Below, piece by piece: positions 8,215-14,677 of a DNA stretch of 21,564 bases. Position 1 is the stretch's first letter. Each line of letters starts with the position of its first letter. The stretch comes from Acanthamoeba sp. SK_2022b (taxonomy: Eukaryota > Discosea > Longamoebia > Acanthamoebidae). Location: assembly GCA_027943245.1 (NCBI GenBank), contig JANDJZ010000988.1, forward strand, positions 1-21,564. Reading direction: 5' to 3'. A model generated the notes under the pieces. The model was not told where the DNA came from. It saw only the letters and a list, made by a program, of their open reading frames with translations, and did not search any database. Made by a program: the position numbers and the translations under genes.

Positions 8215-8616
8215 ATGCCCACCGAGAACCTGGTCGTCCGCGAGGGCGAGGAGCCCTGGACCGACGCCGAGCGCGACGAGGTCCGCGCCGAGCTGCAGAA
8301 CGATCTCGAGCGCCTGCGCCGCGAGCTGGACCTCTCGGCCCAGGACCTGCAGGACCTGCTGCGCGACGGGGCCGACGGCGCCGGCCGCGACCAGGCGGAC
8401 GAAGGCTCGGTGGCGCTGGAGCGCGACTCGGAGATGAGCCTGGCCGCCAACCAGCGGATGCTGCTCGTCCAGACCGAGAAGGCCCTGGAGCGCCTGGCGT
8501 CCGGCGCCTACGGCGAGTGCGAGTCGTGCGGCCAGCCGATCGGCAAGATGCGGCTCATGGCCTTCCCGCGCGCCACCTTGTGCGTGAGCTGCAAGCAGCG
8601 CGAGGAGCGCCGCTGA
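8215..8616 (+). CDS. DksA/TraR-family C4 zinc-finger protein
   Basis: A 133-residue protein with an N-terminal charged helical region (about residues 15-95, coiled-coil-like) and a C-terminal four-cysteine zinc finger: C102-x2-C105-x17-C123-x2-C126. Family members bind the RNA polymerase secondary channel and modulate transcription. E. coli DksA does this with ppGpp using an acidic tip DxxDxA. Here D59-Q-A-D62-E-G lies at the expected hairpin tip, with Gly in place of the last Ala. The start ATG has no Shine-Dalgarno but a near-ideal promoter 6 nt upstream. The stop is followed immediately by a hairpin, so it is probably a single-gene transcript, or one partly read through into lspA. Membership of the family is clear; the regulatory targets are unknown. 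Confidence 0.9.
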   Translation: MPTENLVVREGEEPWTDAERDEVRAELQNDLERLRRELDLSAQDLQDLLRDGADGAGRDQADEGSVALERDSEMSLAANQRMLLVQTEKALERLASGAYGECESCGQPIGKMRLMAFPRATLCVSCKQREERR

Positions 8617-8634
8617 GGCCGGACCCCTCCGGCC
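8617..8634 (+). terminator. Hairpin after the dksA-like gene
   Basis: GGCCGGA-CCCC-TCCGGCC forms a perfect 7-bp stem with a 4-nt loop directly after the TGA at 8614-8616. There is no T-tract, as is common in GC-rich actinobacteria, so this is probably a terminator or attenuating hairpin ahead of lspA. Confidence 0.55.
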
Positions 8635-8724
8635 GGAGCGGGACCCCGGTCGACCTCGTCGCCGCCGCGGACGCCTGGCGACGTCGGGCGTGCGCTGCGA
8701 GCCGTGTGGGACACTCGCCCTGAC

Positions 8725-9264
8725 ATGGAAGCCGCGCGAGGAGCGTCGCTGAGCCCCGCCGGAGACGGCCCCGGCTCGCGACCATACGTCCTGACCTTCA
8801 CCCTCGTCGCCCTCGGCGTGTGGGTGGTCGACCAGCTCACCAAGGTGTGGGCCGTCGAACGGCTGCAGGGCGAGCCCTCGATCGAGGTGCTCCCGCCGGT
8901 GCTGAACCTCACCTTCGTGCGCAACCCCGGCGCCGCGTTCGGGATGGGCACGTCCATGACGATCGTGCTCACCATCGTGGCCGTGGCGGTGGCCGTCGTC
9001 GTCGTGCGGGCCGCGTCCCGGCTGCGGGACCGGGGCTGGGCGCTCGGCCTGGGCCTGCTGCTCGGCGGTGCCGTGGGCAACCTGACCGACCGCATCTTCC
9101 GCGAGCCGTCGGTGCTGCGCGGCCACGTGGTGGACTTCCTGGACTACGGGCCGTTCGTCGGCAACGTCGCCGACGTCGCGCTCACGTTCGCCGCCGTCGT
9201 CATCGTCTGGCGCACCCTGCGCGGAGTCGGCCTGGACGGCCAGAAGGTCGAGGACGACGCATGA
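8725..9264 (+). CDS. lspA: Lipoprotein signal peptidase (signal peptidase II)
   Basis: A 179-residue inner-membrane aspartic protease that cleaves the signal peptide of prolipoproteins just before the lipid-modified Cys. Four hydrophobic segments are visible (about residues 21-40, 76-95, 105-120 and 150-165). The family motifs are in order: DQLTK at 36-40, NPGAAFG at 67-73, GNLTDR at 118-123 and VVDFLDYG with NVAD at 147-150. D122 and D150 match the catalytic dyad. I chose ATG 8725 over the in-frame GTG at 8704, because GACACT at 8710-8715 is a possible -10 box and would lie inside the longer version. The gene is followed by rluD with a 4-bp overlap, the usual lspA-rluD pair. Confidence 0.95.
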   Translation: MEAARGASLSPAGDGPGSRPYVLTFTLVALGVWVVDQLTKVWAVERLQGEPSIEVLPPVLNLTFVRNPGAAFGMGTSMTIVLTIVAVAVAVVVVRAASRLRDRGWALGLGLLLGGAVGNLTDRIFREPSVLRGHVVDFLDYGPFVGNVADVALTFAAVVIVWRTLRGVGLDGQKVEDDA

Positions 9265-10196
9265 GCCAGCCCCTGGAGCACAAGGTCCTGCGCGTCCCCG
9301 AGGGCCTGGCCGGCGAGCGGGTCGACGCGGCCCTGGCCCGCCTGCTCGGGCTCTCCCGCACCCGGGCGAGCGAGCTCGTGGCCGAGGGCCACGTCCTGCT
9401 CGACGGCGAGACGCCGATGAAGTCCGAGCGGGTCATGCCCGGCGCGCTGCTCGAGGCGTCCATCCCCGCCCCGCGCACGGCCGAGGTCGTGGCCGAGGCG
9501 GTCGAGGGCATGCGGATCGTGCACGACGACGACGACCTCGTCGTGGTCGACAAGCCGATCGGCGTCGCGGCCCACCCCAGCGTCGGCTGGGAGGGCCCGA
9601 CGGTGCTCGGTCACCTCGCCGCCGCCGGCTACCGCATCTCGACGTCCGGCGCCCCCGAGCGCCAGGGCATCGTGCACCGCCTGGACGTCGGCACCAGCGG
9701 GCTCATGGCCGTGGCCAAGTCCGAGCACGCCTACACGGTCATGAAGCAGGCGTTCCGCACGCGCACCGTCGACAAGACGTACCACGCGCTCGTGCAGGGC
9801 CACCCCGACCCGCACACCGGCACGATCGACGCGCCCATCGCGCGGCACCCCAAGCACGACTTCAAGTTCACGGTGAAGGCCGACGGACGACCGAGCATCA
9901 CGCACTACGACACGCTCGAGGCGCACCGCTACGCGTCCCTGCTGACCATCAAGCTGGAGACCGGCCGCACGCACCAGATCCGCGTCCACATGAGCGCGGT
10001 CAAGCACCCCTGCGTCGGCGACCTGCAGTACGGCGCCGACCCGGTGCTGGCCCGCAAGGTCGGCCTGGAGCGCCAGTGGCTGCACGCGGTGAAGCTCGGC
10101 TTCCTGCACCCGCGCACCAACGAGTACGTCGAGTTCGAGTCGACCTATCCCGACGACCTGCAGCGCGCGCTCGACGTCGTCCGCGACCTGGACTAG
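9261..10196 (+). CDS. rluD: 23S rRNA pseudouridine synthase, RluA/RluD family
   Basis: A 311-residue protein with an N-terminal S4 RNA-binding domain (about residues 18-75) and an RluA-type catalytic domain. HRLDVGTSG at 139-147 holds the catalytic Asp D142, which isomerises uridine to pseudouridine in 23S r[12 protein letters not shown] further on is the second conserved motif. The family usually modifies helix 69 (positions near 1911-1917) when it has the S4 domain, so rluD is the likely assignment; exact target sites are inferred. ATG 9261 overlaps the lspA stop by 4 bp, implying coupled translation. The 3' end is followed, 24 bp later, by palindromic repeat copy 1, which might also end its transcript. 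Confidence 0.92.
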   Translation: MSQPLEHKVLRVPEGLAGERVDAALARLLGLSRTRASELVAEGHVLLDGETPMKSERVMPGALLEASIPAPRTAEVVAEAVEGMRIVHDDDDLVVVDKPIGVAAHPSVGWEGPTVLGHLAAAGYRISTSGAPERQGIVHRLDVGTSGLMAVAKSEHAYTVMKQAFRTRTVDKTYHALVQGHPDPHTGTIDAPIARHPKHDFKFTVKADGRPSITHYDTLEAHRYASLLTIKLETGRTHQIRVHMSAVKHPCVGDLQYGADPVLARKVGLERQWLHAVKLGFLHPRTNEYVEFESTYPDDLQRALDVVRDLD

Positions 10197-10220
10197 GTCA
10201 CCTGAGCGGGTGGTGAGGCC

Positions 10221-10285
10221 CCGTCGAGCGTGACGTTCGGGGGCACTTTCGGCGCCGGAGTGCCCCCGAACGTCACGCTCGACGG
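10221..10285. repeat. Palindromic repeat, copy 1 (perfect 27-bp arms)
   Basis: The arms at 10221-10247 and 10259-10285 are perfectly complementary over 27 bp around an 11-nt loop (TTCGGCGCCGG). The arm begins CCGTCGAGCGTGACG and ends GGGGGCACT. A 5-bp extension, GGTGA at 10212-10216 with TCACC at 10286-10290, resumes the pairing beyond a 4-nt bulge. The element lies between the convergent ends of rluD and the DUF559 gene and abuts the latter's stop codon (10286-10288). A second copy lies at 11317-11385, so it is a dispersed repeat as well as a possible bidirectional terminator. Confidence 0.9.
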
Positions 10286-11266
10286 TCACCGCCAGCGCGC
10301 GGCACCGGGCCAGGACGTCCACCACGGTGGTGGCGCCAGCGTCCACGAGCGGTAGCGCGCTCGAAGGGCGTCGCGCCGGGCGGCGCGGACGCGACTCGCC
10401 AACGCCGTCCGGTCGCGATGGTCCAGCGAGGAGACGCGGACGACGACCAGGCCGGCTCGCTCCAGACGCTCCTCGCGCCGGTTGTCCTTCGCGTGCTGGT
10501 GCCGCTCGCGGTGGTGGTCCCCGTCGACCTCCAGGACGAGGCCGGTCTGGGGCTCGAGAAGGTCGACGACGCCCAGCAGCCGCTCGTCCTCGCAGGAGAA
10601 CACCGGGACGTTGACCTCGAGTCCTGGCACGTCGGCGTCGAGGCGGGCGACGAGCCGGGTGCGCGTCTCCCAGGGGCTCGCCGACCGCGACGAACCGAGC
10701 AGCAGGGCCCGCCGTGCTCGTGCCAGCCCTCGGACGCGGCGGTGAGCCGCGAGCGTCCGTTCGACCGCCGCCGGGGAGGTGTGGGCCACGTCGCTGGTGG
10801 TCGACGTGGCCATGTCGAGCATGACGACGGCCTCCCGGAGGTCCCGTGCCCGGCACATCTCGTCGAAGACCGCGCGCGCGAGGGTCGTGACGCGGTAGGC
10901 GCCGAGGTCGACCACCTCGTCCGGGTGCAAGAGGCCACGGTGCGGGCGCACGAGCCCGTCGCGCGTCCGCACCTGCGTCCCGGGCGGGCAGTGGACGGAC
11001 ACGGGCTCCGCCACCGTGTCGCGGACACGGTCGAACCATGGATTGCCCTGGAGCACGAGAGCCGCCCACCCGCCGACGACACCGTGCCGACCGGCCACGG
11101 CGACGGCACGGGCGACGTGGTCGAGCAGCGGACCGGACGGCGCGGACGTGGGACGCACGATCCCGTGCGCGAGACGAGTCCATGCGCGGCCGCGGAGCTC
11201 GTCCTTCGTGGTGCCGGAGCGCAGAACGTCGGCGGTGCGTCGGGTCTGCAGCAGGGGATCGGTCAT
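10286..11266 (-). CDS. DUF559/Vsr-like nuclease-fold protein with AbiEi-like N-terminal region
   Basis: A 326-residue protein. The C-terminal part (about residues 197-295) has the DUF559/very-short-patch-repair-like pattern: D235 in LGVVDLLEP, then E246-x-D248-G-x-H251 in LVLEVDGDHH. A helix with KDNRREERLERAGL and the strand VVVRVS follow. This is the usual arrangement of a PD-(D/E)xK-type fold. The N-terminal third has the short helical, winged-helix-like opening (KDELRGRAWTRLAHGIVRP) seen in AbiEi-like antitoxin or regulator proteins, then a region of unknown role. Substrate and function are unknown. ATG 11266 was chosen because the open frame further upstream (to 11455) runs through the second palindrome and encodes low-complexity residues. 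The gene is bracketed by palindromes at 10221-10285 and 11317-11385. No partner gene of toxin-antitoxin type is adjacent. Confidence 0.72.
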   Translation of the reverse strand: MTDPLLQTRRTADVLRSGTTKDELRGRAWTRLAHGIVRPTSAPSGPLLDHVARAVAVAGRHGVVGGWAALVLQGNPWFDRVRDTVAEPVSVHCPPGTQVRTRDGLVRPHRGLLHPDEVVDLGAYRVTTLARAVFDEMCRARDLREAVVMLDMATSTTSDVAHTSPAAVERTLAAHRRVRGLARARRALLLGSSRSASPWETRTRLVARLDADVPGLEVNVPVFSCEDERLLGVVDLLEPQTGLVLEVDGDHHRERHQHAKDNRREERLERAGLVVVRVSSLDHRDRTALASRVRAARRDALRARYRSWTLAPPPWWTSWPGAARWR

Positions 11267-11316
11267 CGGCCCACGGTGCCCTCGGCCTGCTCGCAGCGGT
11301 CTGCGCCCGTCCACAC

Positions 11317-11385
11317 CCCCGTCGGGTGTGACGTTCGAGGGCACGTCGCAGCCGGAAATGCCCCCGAACGTCACGCTCGACGGGG
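11317..11385. repeat. Palindromic repeat, copy 2 (27-bp arms, three non-complementary positions)
   Basis: The arms are 11317-11343 and 11359-11385 around a 15-nt loop. The right arm shares an identical 25-nt stretch with copy 1 (from TGCCCCCGAACG to CTCGACGG). The left arm differs from perfect complementarity at three places, two of which would be G-U wobbles in a plus-strand RNA. The left part can also fold locally: CACACCC at 11312-11318 pairs with GGGTGTG at 11324-11330. The element lies in the divergent region between the DUF559 gene and alaA, so it is not simply a terminator. Confidence 0.88.
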
Positions 11386-11440
11386 ACGCGCCGACGCGCG
11401 GGGTGACGCACGTCCCGCCCGGGACGCTGGTGCGCGGTGC

Positions 11441-11446
11441 GACAAT
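11441..11446 (+). promoter_or_regulatory. Possible alaA -10 box
   Basis: GACAAT lies 7 nt before ATG 11454, which has no Shine-Dalgarno, so a near-leaderless transcript is possible. No good -35 is seen. A dyad CGTCCC-GCCC-GGGACG (11411-11426) lies just upstream and could bind a regulator. The box deviates from TANNNT at its first base. Confidence 0.3.
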
Positions 11447-11453
11447 GAGGCGC

Positions 11454-12677
11454 ATGACCCGTGTGCTGCAGCAGTCCGAGAAGCTGAGGGACGTCCTCTA
11501 CGACATCCGCGGACCGGTCAGCGCACGAGCCGCCCAGATGGAGGCCGAGGGTCACCGCATCCTCAAGCTCAACATCGGCAACCCGCAGCCCTTCGGCTTC
11601 GACGCACCGGCCGAGATCCTGCAGGACGTCATCGCGGCGCTGCCCGTCTCGCAGGGCTACTCCGACTCGCGCGGCATCTTGTCGGCGCGCCGCGCGGTGG
11701 TGCACCACTACCAGCTGCAGGACGGCTTCCCGGCGCTCGACATCGACGACGTGTGGCTGGGCAACGGCGTCTCCGAGCTCATCTCGATCGCCCTCCAGGC
11801 GCTGCTGGACAACGGCGACGAGGTCCTCATCCCCGTGCCGGACTACCCGCTGTGGACGGCGGTGACGAACCTGGCCGGCGGGCGTCCCGTGCACTACCGC
11901 TGCGACGAGGACAACGGCTGGAACCCCGACCTCGAGGACCTGGCGTCCAAGATCACCGACCGCACCAAGGCGATCGTGGTCATCAACCCGAACAACCCCA
12001 CCGGCGCCGTGTACTCGCGCCGGACGCTCGAGGGCATCGCCGAGCTCGCGCGCAAGCACGGTCTGGTCCTCATGGCCGACGAGATCTACGACAAGATCCT
12101 GTACGACGACGCCGAGCACGTCCCGCTGGCCAGCGTCGCGCCGGACGTCATGACGCTGACCTTCAACGGCCTGTCCAAGGCGTACCGCGTGTGCGGCTAC
12201 CGCGCCGGCTGGATGGTCGTGTCGGGGCCGAAGGAGCACGCGGCCAGCTACCTCGAGGGCGTCAACCTGCTCGCCTCGATGCGGCTGTGCCCGAACGTGC
12301 CGGCGCAGCACGCGATCCAGGTCGCGCTCGGCGGCTACCAGTCGATCAAGGAGCTGATCCTGCCCGGTGGACGCCTGCTCGAGCAGCGCGACACCGCGGT
12401 GGCCGAGCTGCGCAAGATCCCCGGCGTGAGCGTCGTGCAGCCGCGCGGCGCGCTGTACGCCTTCCCGCGGCTGGACCCCGAGGTGTACCCGGTCAAGGAC
12501 GACCAGCAGCTGGCGCTGGACCTGCTGATGAAGGAGAAGATCCTCATCACGCCCGGCACCGGCTTCAACTGGCCCGACCCGGACCACCTGCGCATCGTGA
12601 CCCTGCCGTGGGCGCGGGACCTGGCCGAGGCGATCCAGCGGCTGGGCAGCTTCCTGTCCTCGTACGAGCCCGCCTGA
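11454..12677 (+). CDS. alaA: Alanine aminotransferase (PLP-dependent, class I/II)
   Basis: A 407-residue fold-type I aminotransferase very close to E. coli AlaA along its whole length. It shares YDIRGPV near the N-terminus, LNIGNPQPFGFDAP, the GNGVSELI phosphate-side region, PDYPLW, INPNNPTGAVYS and NGLSKAYRV. K242 in the last of these is the Schiff-base lysine. The protein continues with LASMRLCPNVPAQHAIQ and PRGALYAFP. It converts pyruvate plus glutamate to alanine plus 2-oxoglutarate in the cytoplasm. I chose ATG 11454; ATG 11445, three codons upstream in frame, is an alternative. The gene stands alone downstream of the repeat-flanked DUF559 gene and is followed by two hairpins before the ABC exporter. 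Confidence 0.93.
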   Translation: MTRVLQQSEKLRDVLYDIRGPVSARAAQMEAEGHRILKLNIGNPQPFGFDAPAEILQDVIAALPVSQGYSDSRGILSARRAVVHHYQLQDGFPALDIDDVWLGNGVSELISIALQALLDNGDEVLIPVPDYPLWTAVTNLAGGRPVHYRCDEDNGWNPDLEDLASKITDRTKAIVVINPNNPTGAVYSRRTLEGIAELARKHGLVLMADEIYDKILYDDAEHVPLASVAPDVMTLTFNGLSKAYRVCGYRAGWMVVSGPKEHAASYLEGVNLLASMRLCPNVPAQHAIQVALGGYQSIKELILPGGRLLEQRDTAVAELRKIPGVSVVQPRGALYAFPRLDPEVYPVKDDQQLALDLLMKEKILITPGTGFNWPDPDHLRIVTLPWARDLAEAIQRLGSFLSSYEPA

Positions 12678-12683
12678 CGCCGT

Positions 12684-12720
12684 GCGGGTGAGTGACCCGC
12701 GCAACCGTCCTCGACGGTTG
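12684..12720. promoter_or_regulatory. Two tandem dyads between alaA and the ABC exporter
   Basis: GCGGGT-GAGTG-ACCCGC (12684-12700) is followed directly by CAACCGTC-CTC-GACGGTTG (12702-12720), an 8-bp perfect dyad of 19 bp. Neither has a T-tract. The first could end the alaA transcript. The second has the size of a TetR-type operator and overlaps a -35-like TTGTCA at 12718-12723, so regulation of the exporter is plausible but inferred. Confidence 0.45.
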
Positions 12721-12767
12721 TCAGACCCTGGTGTGAGCATGTGACGCAGACCACGAGGGAGCCTGCG

Positions 12768-13757
12768 ATGACCGACATGATCCGCGCCAGGGGACTGGTG
12801 AAGCGCTACAAGGAGGTCGAGGCCCTGGCCGGCCTCGACCTCACCGTGCCGCAGGGCACGGTGCTGGGCCTGCTCGGGCCCAACGGGGCCGGCAAGACGA
12901 CAGCGGTGCGCATCCTGGCGACGCTGCTGGAGCCCGACGAGGGCACGGCCGAGGTGGCCGGCGTCGACGTGCTCGCCGACCCCGACGGCGTCCGCAGCCG
13001 CATCGGGCTGTCGGGGCAGTACGCCGCCGTCGACGAGCACCTGACCGGCTACGAGAACCTCGAGATGGTGGGCCGGCTGTACGGCATGGGCCGGGCCCGC
13101 TCCGGCGCCCGGGCGCGCGAGCTGCTCGAGCGCTTCGACCTCGCCGACGCCGGCGACCGTCCGGCCAAGACGTACTCCGGCGGCATGCGCCGCCGGCTCG
13201 ACCTGGCCGGGGCGCTGGTGGCCGAGCCGCCCGTGCTGATCCTGGACGAGCCGACGACCGGCCTCGACCCGCGCAGCCGCCAGCAGATGTGGGCGGTCAT
13301 CCGCGACCTGGTCGCGTCCGGCGCCACGCTGCTGCTGACGACCCAGTACCTCGAGGAGGCCGACCTGCTGGCCGACGAGATCGTCGTCATCGACCGCGGC
13401 CGGGCGATCGCCCAGGGCACGGCCGACGACCTCAAGTCGCAGACCGGCGGCGAGCGCATCGAGGTCGTCGTCGCCGACCCGGCCCGCCGCCCGGACGCCG
13501 CCACCGTCCTGGAGCGGGTCGCGCTGGGGGAGGTGCAGGTCGACGAGAACGGGCGCGGCGTCACCGCCGCGGTCGAGGGCGACGGCGCCCACCACCTCAT
13601 GACCGTCCTGCAGGGGCTGCGCGAGGTCCGCGTCGACGTGCTCGACGTCGGCCTGCGACGTCCGACGCTGGACGACGTCTTCCTCTCCCTCACCGGCCGC
13701 ACGGCCGAGGAGGAGTCCGAGACCGACCACGCCGACATCGAGGAGGTGGCCCGATGA
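12768..13757 (+). CDS. ABC exporter ATP-binding protein, DrrA-like
   Basis: A 329-residue ABC ATPase. Walker A GPNGAGKTT is at residues 37-45, the signature YSGGMRRRLDLAGAL at 136-150, and Walker B VLILDEP at 156-162, followed by TTGLDP. The SGGMRRRLDLA form and the roughly 100-residue C-terminal extension after the nucleotide-binding domain are typical of the daunorubicin-resistance DrrA group. These pump drugs, lipids or other hydrophobic molecules outward with a separate membrane partner. The start at ATG 12768 is favoured over in-frame GTG 12741 by the GAGGGA ribosome-binding site at 12755-12760. The stop overlaps the permease ATG by 4 bp. The substrate is unknown; the Drr name reflects family only. 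Confidence 0.9.
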   Translation: MTDMIRARGLVKRYKEVEALAGLDLTVPQGTVLGLLGPNGAGKTTAVRILATLLEPDEGTAEVAGVDVLADPDGVRSRIGLSGQYAAVDEHLTGYENLEMVGRLYGMGRARSGARARELLERFDLADAGDRPAKTYSGGMRRRLDLAGALVAEPPVLILDEPTTGLDPRSRQQMWAVIRDLVASGATLLLTTQYLEEADLLADEIVVIDRGRAIAQGTADDLKSQTGGERIEVVVADPARRPDAATVLERVALGEVQVDENGRGVTAAVEGDGAHHLMTVLQGLREVRVDVLDVGLRRPTLDDVFLSLTGRTAEEESETDHADIEEVAR

Positions 13758-14557
13758 GCGCCGCACGCGTCGCCACCGACGGATGGGTCGTGGCCAAGCG
13801 CAACCTGATCAAGATCAAGCGGGTCCCCGAGATCCTGGTCTTCGTCCTGCTCTCGCCGATCATGTTCGTGCTGCTGTTCGCCTACGTCTTCGGCGGTGCG
13901 ATCGACCCGGGCGGAGGCGTGAACTACCGCGAGTTCCTCATCGGCGGCATCTTCGCCCAGACCGTCGTCTTCGGGGCGACGTTCACCGGCGCGGGGCTGG
14001 CCGAGGACATGCAGAAGGGCATCATCGACCGGTTCCGCTCGCTGCCGATGTCGCGCTCGGCGGTGCTGGTGGGCCGCACGGCGTCCGACATCGTCTACAA
14101 CGTCCTGTCGCTCATCATCATGGCCCTCACCGGCCTGCTGGTCGGGTGGCGGGCGCGCGAGTCGGTGCTGGAGACGCTGGCCGCGTTCGGCCTGCTGATC
14201 CTGTTCGCCTACGCCATCAGCTGGGTGATGGGCTACGTCGGGCTGCTGGTGCCGAGCGTCGAGGTGATCAACAACGCCTCGTTCATCGTCATCATGCCGC
14301 TCACGTTCGTCTCCAACGCCTTCGTGCCGCTGGAGTCCTTCCCGTCCGGGCTGCGGACGTTCGTCGAGTGGAACCCGGTCTCGGCGCTGACCCAGGCCGT
14401 GCGCGAGCTGTTCGGCAACACCAGCGACGCGGTGCCCGTGCCGGACGTGTGGAGCATGCAGCACCCGGCGCTGTACACGCTGCTGTGGGTGGTGCTGATC
14501 CTGCTCGTGTTCGTGCCGCTGTCCATCCGCCAGTACCGCTTGTCGACGTCGCGATGA
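13754..14557 (+). CDS. ABC-2 type permease, DrrB-like
   Basis: A 267-residue protein with about six membrane segments, ABC-2 fold. The N-terminal amphipathic stretch (WVVAKRNLIKIKRVPEIL) leads into the first helix. The family pattern GLAEDMQKGIIDRFRSLPMS lies near residues 80-99. A conserved late motif, VSNAFVPLESFP followed by WNPVSALTQAVR, is typical of DrrB-like permeases. It should pair with the ATPase just upstream, with which it overlaps by 4 bp (ATGA). Together they make a minimal two-gene exporter, half-transporters that dimerise. The 120 bp that follow up to dnaE hold a possible -10 box and the dnaE ribosome-binding site. Confidence 0.9.
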   Translation: MSAARVATDGWVVAKRNLIKIKRVPEILVFVLLSPIMFVLLFAYVFGGAIDPGGGVNYREFLIGGIFAQTVVFGATFTGAGLAEDMQKGIIDRFRSLPMSRSAVLVGRTASDIVYNVLSLIIMALTGLLVGWRARESVLETLAAFGLLILFAYAISWVMGYVGLLVPSVEVINNASFIVIMPLTFVSNAFVPLESFPSGLRTFVEWNPVSALTQAVRELFGNTSDAVPVPDVWSMQHPALYTLLWVVLILLVFVPLSIRQYRLSTSR

Positions 14558-14594
14558 GCGGGGCGCGCCTGCCGATCTCGTCGGTGGCCTGACG

Positions 14595-14600
14595 TAGGCT
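14595..14600 (+). promoter_or_regulatory. Possible dnaE -10 box
   Basis: TAGGCT fits TANNNT and would give a leader of about 70 nt before ATG 14678. The leader carries GAGGAGG at 14660-14666 as ribosome-binding site. No convincing -35 is seen, so this is a weak call. Confidence 0.3.
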
Positions 14601-14677
14601 GGGGCCCTTCCCCGAAGCGCCCCGGCACACGCCCTGCGTGCCGTCGTTCGTCCCTGCCTGAGGAGGCCCTCGCACCC

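Noticed and set aside
8704..8724. GTG 8704 as the lspA start
   Set aside because: It adds seven residues with no family support and would put the likely -10 box inside the gene.
10196..10290. GGTCACC direct repeat (10196-10202 and 10284-10290) flanking palindrome copy 1, as a possible target-site duplication
   Set aside because: It is only 7 bp, the second copy overlaps the palindrome arm and a stop codon, and no similar repeat flanks copy 2 or the whole cassette. Chance is likely.
10273..11109. Alternative minus-strand frame overlapping the DUF559 gene
   Set aside because: It is Ser/Arg/Pro-rich with no motif. The other frame carries the coherent DUF559 pattern.
11267..11453. A CRISPR array or attachment site around the repeats
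   Set aside because: Only two palindromes 1.1 kb apart with a gene between them. There is no regular spacing, no spacers, and no integrase or tRNA gene nearby.
12741..12767. GTG 12741 as the start of the ABC ATPase
   Set aside because: ATG 12768 has a good GAGGGA site 7 nt upstream and begins at the normal N-terminus of the family.
9144..13766. A 1540-codon minus-strand open frame spanning rluD, the repeats and alaA
   Set aside because: It is the shadow of several clear genes, runs through both palindromes and shows no recognisable domain.
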